Assembly (NCBI GenBank): GCA_902466275.1
Contig: CABQQJ010000059.1
Span: 1 to 5,841 of the forward strand
Source: an uncultured Veillonella sp.
GTDB taxonomy: Bacteria > Bacillota > Negativicutes > Veillonellales > Veillonellaceae
Direction of reading: 5' to 3'
DNA length: 5,841 nucleotides
In this document: piece by piece, positions 1 to 5,273 of the stretch
Layout: every line of letters starts with the position of its first letter
Position numbering within the stretch: position 1 is the stretch's first letter
The notes under the pieces: model-generated
The model's input: the letters and a program-made list of their open reading frames with translations, nothing else
Told to the model about the DNA's origin: nothing
The model's database searches: none
Translations under genes and position numbers: made by a program

Positions 1-519
1 GGAACTAAGATATGGAATCGAAAAATACGATGCTGCCATAAACACAAGACTTACGATAATCATACCAAATATAGCAGCCACTAAGTACGGCGTTAATCCG
101 GCTAAATTCTTCTTAGTCGTAAGACCTACAATAGAAAAGGCAACGAAGAACGCCAATGCCCCAATCAATGCTGGTACAGTAGCTTCCATGATGCCATATG
201 CTAACGAAACAAGTGATAAGGTAACGCCATTCAATGCACTATAGATGAAGAACATCGCATATAGGGACATAACATTGGCCTTATACGTGCGCATGCTAAA
301 CAAGAATACCACCGCTAATTCTGCAATCAATAAAATATTAAAATTGCTAGCTGCAAAGCGCGCCCAGAACGGATTCATTAGCGTCGCAACACCAATCCCT
401 AATGTGGTCAACAAACCAACAACCATCCATAAAATGGAACCCTTTAATCGTTGCGATACAATACTTTCTACCAGTGCTACATCATTAGCATTTGGCGTTT
501 GTGTCATATATGGATTCAT
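1..519 (-). CDS. Bax inhibitor-1/YccA family membrane protein, C-terminus cut off by the window edge
   Basis: The minus strand reads open from an ATG at 519 to base 1, giving 173 residues without a stop. The protein is strongly hydrophobic, with about five membrane segments visible (roughly residues 28-48, 58-76, 84-107, 113-133 and 143-165). The stretch around residues 89-109, FFIYSALNGVTLSLVSLAYG, is the hallmark of the Bax inhibitor-1 (UPF0005) family, and the AFFVAFSIVGLTTKKNL stretch at 123-139 also fits. Family members are inner-membrane proteins of about 220-240 residues with seven segments, so about 50-60 C-terminal residues are missing, including the region where the paired aspartates of the calcium-leak homologue YetJ lie. 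The bacterial role is poorly defined; calcium or proton leak and membrane-protein quality control have been proposed for relatives. The first ATG is chosen because a full AGGAGG lies 5-6 bases upstream; a second ATG at 507 has no such site. Confidence 0.9.
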   Translation of the reverse strand, partial: MNPYMTQTPNANDVALVESIVSQRLKGSILWMVVGLLTTLGIGVATLMNPFWARFAASNFNILLIAELAVVFLFSMRTYKANVMSLYAMFFIYSALNGVTLSLVSLAYGIMEATVPALIGALAFFVAFSIVGLTTKKNLAGLTPYLVAAIFGMIIVSLVFMAASYFSIPYLSS

Positions 520-523
520 AAGA

Positions 524-530
524 ACCTCCT
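524..530 (-). promoter_or_regulatory. Strong ribosome binding site of the Bax inhibitor-1 gene
   Basis: The minus strand reads AGGAGGT here, close to a perfect anti-16S match, four bases before the ATG at 519. It fixes the start at 519 rather than at the in-frame ATG four codons later. Confidence 0.85.
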
Positions 531-564
531 TGCTATTTGTAGTTTATATAGTTTGTTATCTATC

Positions 565-593
565 TATATATTATACTAAAAATTCTTATTCAA
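565..593 (-). promoter_or_regulatory. Putative promoter of the Bax inhibitor-1 gene
   Basis: On the minus strand a TTGAAT box (588-593) is followed after 17 bases by TATATA (565-570). A better-looking TATAAT (570-575) overlaps it but would leave only 12 bases to the same -35 box. The site lies about 45 bases upstream of the start codon. The AT-rich background makes chance matches likely, so this is a weak call. Confidence 0.35.
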
Positions 594-633
594 CGCCATA
601 AAAACACATTGTATAAACCCAAATCATAAAGAA

Positions 634-1095
634 TTTGAGTCCTTCTACCTGACTAGTGACCCACTTGCCGTTATCATTCCAAAATCCAGCCCTCTAGCGA
701 AGGAAAAAGAAATTCGTTTAGAAATGCTAGCTGATGAATCCTTCGTATTGCACAAAGACGACTTTAACTTGCATGACGAAATCATCAAAGCTTGTAAACA
801 TACTGGTTTCCAACCTCATATCGTATTTGAAACAAGCCAACGTGATCTCATGTTACAAACGGTTAGTGCAAACCTTGCTATCGCATTATTACCATCTCGC
901 CTCTGCCCTGAGGTAGGTGAAAATACAGAGGTTGGTTCTAAGGTTGTCGTAAGACCTCTCGTACCTGAAATTATTCATACTCTTTATGTAATTTGGAAAA
1001 AGGGTCATTACCTCTCCCACGCTTCTCGCTTGTGGTTAGACTTTGTAAATTCCAAATTACCATTACCTGGATTACAACTCGAGGATCGTCAATAA
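634..1095 (+). pseudogene. 5'-truncated LysR-type transcriptional regulator (effector domain only)
   Basis: The reading frame is open from 580, but recognisable protein begins near 634-646 and gives about 153 residues to the TAA at 1093-1095. The opening FYLTSDPLAVIIPKSSPLAK matches the middle of LysR effector domains, where a DPL.VIIP...PLA pattern is followed by L.DESFVL. The later stretch TVSANLAIALLPSRLCPE (residues about 84-101) matches the V..G.GIALLP strand of the second subdomain. LysR regulators are usually about 290-310 residues, so about 145-150 residues are lost, including the whole winged helix-turn-helix. No ATG, GTG or TTG lies in frame between 580 and the ATG at 724, and that ATG sits inside conserved domain without a well-placed SD. 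No coding trace of the missing half is seen upstream in the other plus-strand frames. I read it as a remnant, though a stand-alone effector domain from 724 cannot be excluded. Confidence 0.75.
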
Positions 1096-1523
1096 TGAAT
1101 AAACCATCTGGGCTCGCATCTAAATTGCGGGCCCTTTTGAAAGCTAAAGAAGCTCCCATGTGGGGCGTTATCATTGTGCTGGTTATCGTTATCATATTCC
1201 AGCAAATACAAATCTCTGAATTACAATGGCGTGTCGATGAAGACCACGATGGCTCTACCATTGACAGTGTAGCAGGTCGTCTTTACATTCTTGAAGGGAT
1301 GGCTAATAAGCATAGTGATCAACTAGACGAAATCCTAAAAGATATTCGTCAACTACAAAATGACGGTGCCAAGTACGACTGGGAACTAAAACAATTACAA
1401 TGGTTACATCCAGAACTCAAAGTACAACCACCAGAGGCAAACCCACGCCCATTCAAATCCACAGATCTAAACCTCGATATGAATCCTGGGAAAGTGCCTG
1501 ATGTAACAAAACAAAATCAATAA
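1095..1523 (+). CDS. Small single-pass membrane protein with a coiled-coil-like segment, unknown function
   Basis: This 142-residue protein has a basic N-terminus (residues 1-20, with several K and R), one very hydrophobic segment (about 23-38, WGVIIVLVIVIIFQQI) and then a charged, heptad-like helical stretch (about 56-103, with LYILEGMANKHSDQLDEILK and further L/I spacing). A proline-rich, probably disordered tail follows (105-142). The charge pattern suggests the N-terminus is cytoplasmic and the coiled coil is outside the membrane; this is inference. I do not recognise the family. The start at 1095 overlaps the stop of the LysR remnant in TAATG, and GAGG at 1081-1084 lies ten bases upstream, so this start is favoured over the ATG at 1158. 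The frame stays open upstream to 993, but that part only shadows the LysR sequence. It was probably cotranslated with the intact LysR gene and now has no obvious promoter of its own. Confidence 0.75.
   Translation: MNKPSGLASKLRALLKAKEAPMWGVIIVLVIVIIFQQIQISELQWRVDEDHDGSTIDSVAGRLYILEGMANKHSDQLDEILKDIRQLQNDGAKYDWELKQLQWLHPELKVQPPEANPRPFKSTDLNLDMNPGKVPDVTKQNQ
1110..1138 (+). terminator. Terminator-like hairpin inside the start of the membrane-protein gene
   Basis: GGGCTCGC (1110-1117) pairs with GCGGGCCC (1127-1134): eight base pairs with one G-U pair, a 9-base loop and TTTT after it. It has the form of a short intrinsic terminator and lies 15 bases after the LysR stop codon, within codons 6-15 of the next gene. 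It may be the old LysR terminator, an attenuator, or a chance feature of coding sequence. Confidence 0.35.
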
Positions 1524-1538
1524 AGAAATCAGGAATAA

Positions 1539-1609
1539 ATAAAAGCACCTTACATACCTACAAAAGTCATCACAAATGACTCTTCTCATAGGATATAAGG
1601 TGCTTTTAT
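1539..1609. terminator. Long nested hairpin, probable bidirectional terminator
   Basis: AAAAGCACCTTA (1541-1552) pairs perfectly with TAAGGTGCTTTT (1596-1607), and flanking AT adds two more pairs, for a 14-bp outer stem. Inside, CCTA (1557-1560) can pair with TAGG (1589-1592), and AGTCAT (1565-1570) pairs with ATGACT (1576-1581) around a CACAA loop. T-rich sequence follows on both strands, and the element lies between convergent genes ending at 1523 and 1673, so it can serve both. The inner stem and long loop are more elaborate than a plain terminator. Confidence 0.75.
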
Positions 1610-1672
1610 CGTTATTCTATTATAGATTTAATCACTAGTTTTCCCATACGTCTCTGCAATGACAAGTTGCTT

Positions 1673-2290
1673 CTACTTGCGATACGCTTCTAATTTATAT
1701 GCATATTCACTTAAAAGCTCCTTTGAATAAATTTTTTCATTTTTTGAATCTCTAACTTCTTTCCAAATAATAGATGCTACTTTTAATTTATTCGAATAAT
1801 TGCCACTACATTCGTCTGCACAAAAATCCTTAAAAAATTGATTCCATTGACAAACCGAATTGTCATACTTTGCATAATCTGATTCACCATAATATACTTT
1901 CAGCAAATCTCCAATAGTAAAGCTTATATTTTTTTCACTTTTTACTTTTCTCCAAGCAGTAGCCATATCAGCATTAAATTTAAATCGTGAAACACCTGTT
2001 AAATCAGAAAAATATTCTCTAAACTTCGTATTAAAAGAAAAATTACATTCAAGTAATGGTGTATCTAAAGTAATATTTTCCACTTGTTTTTTTCTATTTT
2101 TTATTGATGATTTTTTAATTAAATTGCCTTTAAAGTACTGCTCAATAATATGATTGAGTTCTTGTTTTATTCCCCTATATTCTAATCCTAATGATTTACA
2201 TATTTGTGAAAGTTCATCACGATACCAATAATATTTATTAAATTCATCAAATGATGTAATTTCATCAAACTTAGGTCTACACTCTTTCAA
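1673..2290 (-). CDS. SAP-like domain protein with DUF6434-type C-terminal region
   Basis: This is a soluble protein of 205 residues. Residues about 13-57 (SFDEFNKYYWYRDELSQICK, then a GIKQELNHIIEQYFKG stretch) look like a SAP-type helix-extended-helix, a fold often used to bind nucleic acid. After a lysine-rich linker (58-70) comes ITLDTPL (73-79), then RFKFNADMATAWRK (102-115). Near 149-185 is a WNQFFKDF...IIWKEVR block that resembles the YN..IRDF...AI.CW repeat of DUF6434 proteins. That assignment is from remembered family patterns, not a search, and the cellular role is not known. The start is a TTG at 2290 with GAGGAG eight bases upstream; no competing ATG precedes it. Base composition is extreme: 15, 13 and 13 G+C per 60 bases at 1681-1740, 1741-1800 and 2041-2100, well below the neighbouring transporter gene, which suggests horizontal acquisition. 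Confidence 0.7.
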   Translation of the reverse strand: MKECRPKFDEITSFDEFNKYYWYRDELSQICKSLGLEYRGIKQELNHIIEQYFKGNLIKKSSIKNRKKQVENITLDTPLLECNFSFNTKFREYFSDLTGVSRFKFNADMATAWRKVKSEKNISFTIGDLLKVYYGESDYAKYDNSVCQWNQFFKDFCADECSGNYSNKLKVASIIWKEVRDSKNEKIYSKELLSEYAYKLEAYRK

Positions 2291-2298
2291 TATTCTGT

Positions 2299-2304
2299 CT
2301 CCTC
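2299..2304 (-). promoter_or_regulatory. Ribosome binding site that supports a TTG start
   Basis: GAGGAG on the minus strand lies eight bases before the TTG at 2290. This spacing is ideal and makes TTG the likely initiation codon of the SAP-like gene. Confidence 0.75.
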
Positions 2305-2329
2305 AAGTTTAAATAATACTATTTTGTAA

Positions 2330-2358
2330 ATTGTAACATAAAATTGAATAGTATCCAA
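2330..2358 (-). promoter_or_regulatory. Putative promoter of the SAP-like gene
   Basis: TTGGAT (2353-2358) and TACAAT (2330-2335) on the minus strand are 17 bases apart. The -10 box matches consensus in five of six positions and the -35 in three. The start codon is about 40 bases downstream of the -10 box. A 7-bp inverted repeat, TACTATT (2317-2323) and AATAGTA (2347-2353), flanks the -10 and could be an operator. No terminator is visible between the upstream transporter stop (2437) and this promoter, so read-through is also possible. Confidence 0.4.
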
Positions 2359-2436
2359 AATCACACCATTGAAGCATTCGTTAAATATTTTCCTATTAAG
2401 TTGTCTATAATCTAGTTATCTATAATATAGCTCTAC

Positions 2437-3750
2437 TTAATCCTCTTTATGTTCCATAGATTTTGGAAGTGTCAAAATTAATAGACCAGCAAGGAACATA
2501 CAAGCCCCCATTACATAGTAACCATAAGCAAAGCTACCAGTGTGACCATTGATGAATCCAAGCATATAAGGACCTACCCAGCCCCCCATGTTACCTGAAG
2601 AGTTAATGAGTCCCATCGCCCCCGCTGCAGCAGCGCCAGATAAGAAGGTTGTTGGCATGGTCCACCATACACCCATACCACCGTAAACACCTACTGCAGT
2701 TAAGCATATAAAGAATAAGCTAACTTCTGGAGATGGACTGTGTGGTGTTGCTAAGAAACCAATAGTACCAATGAACAATGTAGTAGCAACATGCCAACGT
2801 TTTTCATTGCGCTTTTCAGAAGAGTAACCACAGTATATTTGTACAAGTAAGGCTGCTGTCATTGGAATAGCAATAGACCACGCTACCACACTTGGTGGCC
2901 ATCCAGATAAGCTTTTAAGAACTTGAGGCATCCAAAAACTAAAGCCCCAGAAACCAATAACCCACAAGAAATAGATTAACGCTAAACGCAATACTTTTGG
3001 GTCTTTTAACGCTTGCCAAATAGTATATTTCTTTGCGGCTTGCTTTTGTTGCTCTTCTTTTTCAAGCTCGGCTTTAATATATACCTTTTCTACATCAGTT
3101 ACCCAAGATGCATGTTCAGGACGCTCTTTCATCCAGAATGCGAAAATGAACGCAAAGATCACAGCAGGAATAGCTTCAACGATAAAGAGTGTACGCCAAC
3201 CATGTAGACCAAAGAACGTTGTATCCAATAAAATACCTGCCAATGGCCCACCAATGATGTTAGAGAACAATAAAGATGTCAACATCAAGGAGATTGCCTT
3301 CGCTCGCTCCTTTGGCAAGAACCAATTTGGAATGAGTAATGAATAAATTACAGGATATAAAGAAGCCTCACATAGACCAAGTAAAAATCGATAAACATAA
3401 AATTCCAACTCAGTGGTCATCGTCGTCATAAGAATACATACGAGCCCCCAACTAAACATGATACGCGCCACCCAATGCATAGCATTACAACGAGCTGCAA
3501 TTAAAGATGCAGGCACTTCAAACAAAACATAACCAATAAAGAAAATGCCTGCCCCCATACCAAATACTTCTGGCGTCAACCATGGTAAATTCTCCTTCAT
3601 AGTCAAGCCTGCATAAGCAATGTTAACGCGATCCAGGAAGGCAATAATAGAAACAATAAACAATGGTAAGACTACGTGAAGCATACGACGTTTCGTAAAA
3701 TCTCTGAAATTGATATCCCCACTTTGAGGCTCTAGTGTAGATGAGTTCAT
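2437..3750 (-). CDS. MFS transporter, anion:cation symporter (ACS) type
   Basis: This 437-residue protein is a full-length major facilitator with about 12 membrane segments. The end of segment 1, FLDRVNIAYAGLTM (residues 38-51, with D40-R41), is the signature of the anion:cation symporter family. Other typical blocks are RFLLGLCEASLYPVIY (121-136, segment 4), the KERPE motif (208-212) opening a charged central loop to about 250, and NSSGNMGGWVGPYMLG (383-398) in segment 11. Relatives carry organic anions such as tartrate, phthalate, galactonate, glucarate or hydroxyphenylacetate in symport with protons or sodium; the substrate here cannot be told from sequence alone. The ATG at 3750 is preceded by AAAGGAAT three bases upstream. 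The gene appears to be transcribed alone from its own promoter, with no catabolic enzyme or regulator beside it. Sampled stretches give 22-37 G+C per 60 bases. Confidence 0.93.
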   Translation of the reverse strand: MNSSTLEPQSGDINFRDFTKRRMLHVVLPLFIVSIIAFLDRVNIAYAGLTMKENLPWLTPEVFGMGAGIFFIGYVLFEVPASLIAARCNAMHWVARIMFSWGLVCILMTTMTTELEFYVYRFLLGLCEASLYPVIYSLLIPNWFLPKERAKAISLMLTSLLFSNIIGGPLAGILLDTTFFGLHGWRTLFIVEAIPAVIFAFIFAFWMKERPEHASWVTDVEKVYIKAELEKEEQQKQAAKKYTIWQALKDPKVLRLALIYFLWVIGFWGFSFWMPQVLKSLSGWPPSVVAWSIAIPMTAALLVQIYCGYSSEKRNEKRWHVATTLFIGTIGFLATPHSPSPEVSLFFICLTAVGVYGGMGVWWTMPTTFLSGAAAAGAMGLINSSGNMGGWVGPYMLGFINGHTGSFAYGYYVMGACMFLAGLLILTLPKSMEHKED

Positions 3751-3790
3751 ATAATTCCTTTCTACTTATTAAAATATTACATACTTTACC

Positions 3791-3819
3791 ATCTTAAAAG
3801 AACAAACGTCCTCTGTCAA
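3791..3819 (-). promoter_or_regulatory. Promoter of the MFS transporter gene
   Basis: The minus strand carries a perfect TTGACA (3814-3819), a 17-base spacer and TAAGAT (3791-3796, four of six consensus matches). Transcription would start about 30-35 bases upstream of the ATG at 3750. The further upstream stretch, about 3820-3925, is AT-rich with no gene or clear operator that I can see. Confidence 0.6.
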
Positions 3820-3925
3820 TGGAATTTTATAGAGTATAGAAATAACAAATAGGAATAGTAAAACCAAAATAATGACATATAAAATAGAAAAGGTATATTC
3901 GCTAGAAATGACTGTATAAAATAAA

Positions 3926-3987
3926 AAAGCACTTTATAGTATGAATATATCTCTATCACAAGAGAAGAAAATACTATAAAGTGCTTT
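3926..3987 (-). terminator. Hairpin terminator of the cupin operon
   Basis: AAAGCACTTTATAGTAT (3926-3942) is perfectly complementary to 3971-3987, a 17-bp stem. Inside, TCTCT (3950-3954) pairs with AGAGA (3961-3965) around an ATCACA loop. On the minus strand the stem is followed by a run of T, and the element begins four bases after the cupin stop codon at 3992. It has the same outer sequence and nested plan as the hairpin at 1539-1609. Confidence 0.8.
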
Positions 3988-3991
3988 CATA

Positions 3992-4348
3992 TTAATTAGT
4001 CTTAACAGGATCATAATCAGCAGGCACTGGAGCAACGATACTCACAAAGACAATATCTTCCGTTCCAGTATTTTTTGCACCATGACATTCACCCTTTTTA
4101 GATACTATAACTTGCCCCTTTGTAAAAGGCACCTCTGTATTAGGCGTTGGATAAAATACACCCTTGCCTTGCAATATAACCCATATATCATCAGAGTGAT
4201 GATGATAATGTTTTGGTAAGGTTTGACCAGGTTTAATAACCCATACTGAACCACCTGTGGAATCAGTTTGATAAAATGGCGTCCTAACAGCGTTCTCCAA
4301 ACTTTCAACTTTCACAAGTTCCATATCAAAAACACGTTGATCACTCAT
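3992..4348 (-). CDS. Small single-domain cupin protein
   Basis: This 118-residue protein is one cupin barrel, the usual size for a single-domain member. Motif 1 runs from G41 to G61 (PGQTLPKHYHHH, then SDDIWVILQG), with H47 and H49 as metal ligands and D54 where the motif normally has glutamate. Motif 2 runs from G78 to N93 (GQVIVSKKGECHGAKN), with H89 as ligand and N93 conserved. It therefore probably binds a divalent metal, but whether it is an enzyme (isomerase, dioxygenase) or a small-molecule sensor cannot be told. The start is placed at the ATG at 4348 because AAAGGTG lies eight bases upstream; the in-frame ATG at 4366 has no SD. It lies 28 bases after the DUF4261 gene and is the last gene of the operon before the 3926-3987 terminator. 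Confidence 0.88.
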   Translation of the reverse strand: MSDQRVFDMELVKVESLENAVRTPFYQTDSTGGSVWVIKPGQTLPKHYHHHSDDIWVILQGKGVFYPTPNTEVPFTKGQVIVSKKGECHGAKNTGTEDIVFVSIVAPVPADYDPVKTN

Positions 4349-4356
4349 AATGCTCA

Positions 4357-4363
4357 CACCTTT
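4357..4363 (-). promoter_or_regulatory. Ribosome binding site that decides the cupin start
   Basis: AAAGGTG on the minus strand is eight bases before the ATG at 4348 and lies inside the extension that would result from the ATG at 4366. It favours the shorter 118-residue protein. Confidence 0.65.
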
Positions 4364-4376
4364 CATTGATTAACAA

Positions 4377-5252
4377 CTACCGAGTTCCAGATGCGTATTC
4401 ACCCATATTAATATCTAGAACCTCTCGAACGGGCTGGATTAAAGAATCCTCGTATTGAACCTTCCACTGAATATCCTGATTCATCTCGCCATTTTGTAAC
4501 CCCGCAATGGTTTCCCCATCACCTATTATATTACCATGTTCGAAAATATAATTCAACACATTATAAGCATGAAATACTACATGATTAGGATCTACACCGT
4601 GAAAGTGATACTGTAAATCAGGTAAAAATAATGTACTCATACCCACAGAATCTACCATCATATCATTGGTACCTTGAATACTAAAATAACGCACATTTAC
4701 AGCATAATACATGAAACGAGTCACCTCTTTATCAGGATGATTTTCAATCGATTCTCGACTTAAGAACTTACGAGATGGTCCAAATACAACGGCTTTACAA
4801 GAGGGATATAATTCTAGTAATGCATCTACATACTTTACAAGCATATCTGCACGTTCTTTGGCCGCTAAACCAGAGGCTAACATATCCGTAGCAAACACCC
4901 TGTATTGGCACTCTGCTAATAACTCATCCACATTTGGACAATCCCATACCTGACTACGATCAAAATCATCTAATACAGGCTTATCGATTTTCTCACAATT
5001 CGTCACCATTAACGTCGGTGAAATATCTGCATCAGTATCCTCGTAATGCACCTTATAATTCTGAGGTGCAAAACCTGCGGAATCACGACGATGATCAAAA
5101 CAATCCACAGGTCCTAAATACTTTGTGAGTACCTCTACCATTGTATCGCGGCCAGGCATATCACACTGCTCTGGCATCAATAACTCAACGAAAAAAATAC
5201 CACCTGGTCGGACTGAAGTATCTGTTAAATCTTGTTTAAAAACTTGGCTCAT
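4377..5252 (-). CDS. DUF4261 domain-containing protein
   Basis: This 291-residue protein appears soluble, with no signal peptide or membrane segment. The C-terminal part, residues about 187-252, has the pattern I associate with DUF4261: VRYFSI, then VDSVGMSTLFLPDLQYHFHG (200-219), DPNHVVFHAYNVLNYIFEHG (221-240) and GDGETIAGL (244-252). The N-terminal part begins with an FFVELLMPE strand (20-28) and includes a WDCP...ECQYRVFATDM block (103-124), also in keeping with that family. The molecular function of DUF4261 is not established to my knowledge. The ATG at 5252 is preferred because AGGAG (5260-5264) lies seven bases upstream; the ATG at 5267 would place that SD inside the coding sequence. 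It follows the upstream gene by 21 bases and precedes the cupin by 28, so the three are probably cotranscribed. Sampled stretches have 27-28 G+C per 60 bases. Confidence 0.8.
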   Translation of the reverse strand: MSQVFKQDLTDTSVRPGGIFFVELLMPEQCDMPGRDTMVEVLTKYLGPVDCFDHRRDSAGFAPQNYKVHYEDTDADISPTLMVTNCEKIDKPVLDDFDRSQVWDCPNVDELLAECQYRVFATDMLASGLAAKERADMLVKYVDALLELYPSCKAVVFGPSRKFLSRESIENHPDKEVTRFMYYAVNVRYFSIQGTNDMMVDSVGMSTLFLPDLQYHFHGVDPNHVVFHAYNVLNYIFEHGNIIGDGETIAGLQNGEMNQDIQWKVQYEDSLIQPVREVLDINMGEYASGTR

Positions 5253-5259
5253 ATGCTCT

Positions 5260-5264
5260 CTCCT
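5260..5264 (-). promoter_or_regulatory. Ribosome binding site that decides the DUF4261 gene start
   Basis: AGGAG on the minus strand lies seven bases before the ATG at 5252. It overlaps the second and third codons of the longer frame from 5267, which has no SD of its own. Confidence 0.7.
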
Positions 5265-5273
5265 CATTTTTAA

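Noticed and set aside
245..601. Open plus-strand frame of 118 codons
   Set aside because: It is antisense to the Bax inhibitor-1 gene, which has clear family motifs and an SD; the plus-strand product shows no domain and no SD.
595..633. Possible plus-strand promoter (TATAAA near 612) for the LysR remnant
   Set aside because: The -35 match is poor and the motif is common in this AT-rich gap; not strong enough to call.
993..1094. Upstream extension of the membrane-protein frame
   Set aside because: It overlaps the end of the LysR remnant in another frame; the TAATG overlap and GAGG site support the start at 1095.
971..1261. Minus-strand frame across the LysR remnant and the membrane-protein gene
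   Set aside because: It is a shadow of the two plus-strand genes, with a low-complexity product and no family features.
2404..2426. Direct repeat TCTATAAT with a 15-base period
   Set aside because: Two 8-bp copies in AT-rich intergenic DNA are expected by chance, and they do not form a terminator or array.
3013..3346. Two short plus-strand frames inside the MFS gene
   Set aside because: They are antisense to a full-length, well-recognised transporter and have no SD or domain.
4105..4308. Second minus-strand frame inside the cupin gene
   Set aside because: It overlaps the cupin in another frame, while the cupin frame carries both conserved metal-binding motifs.
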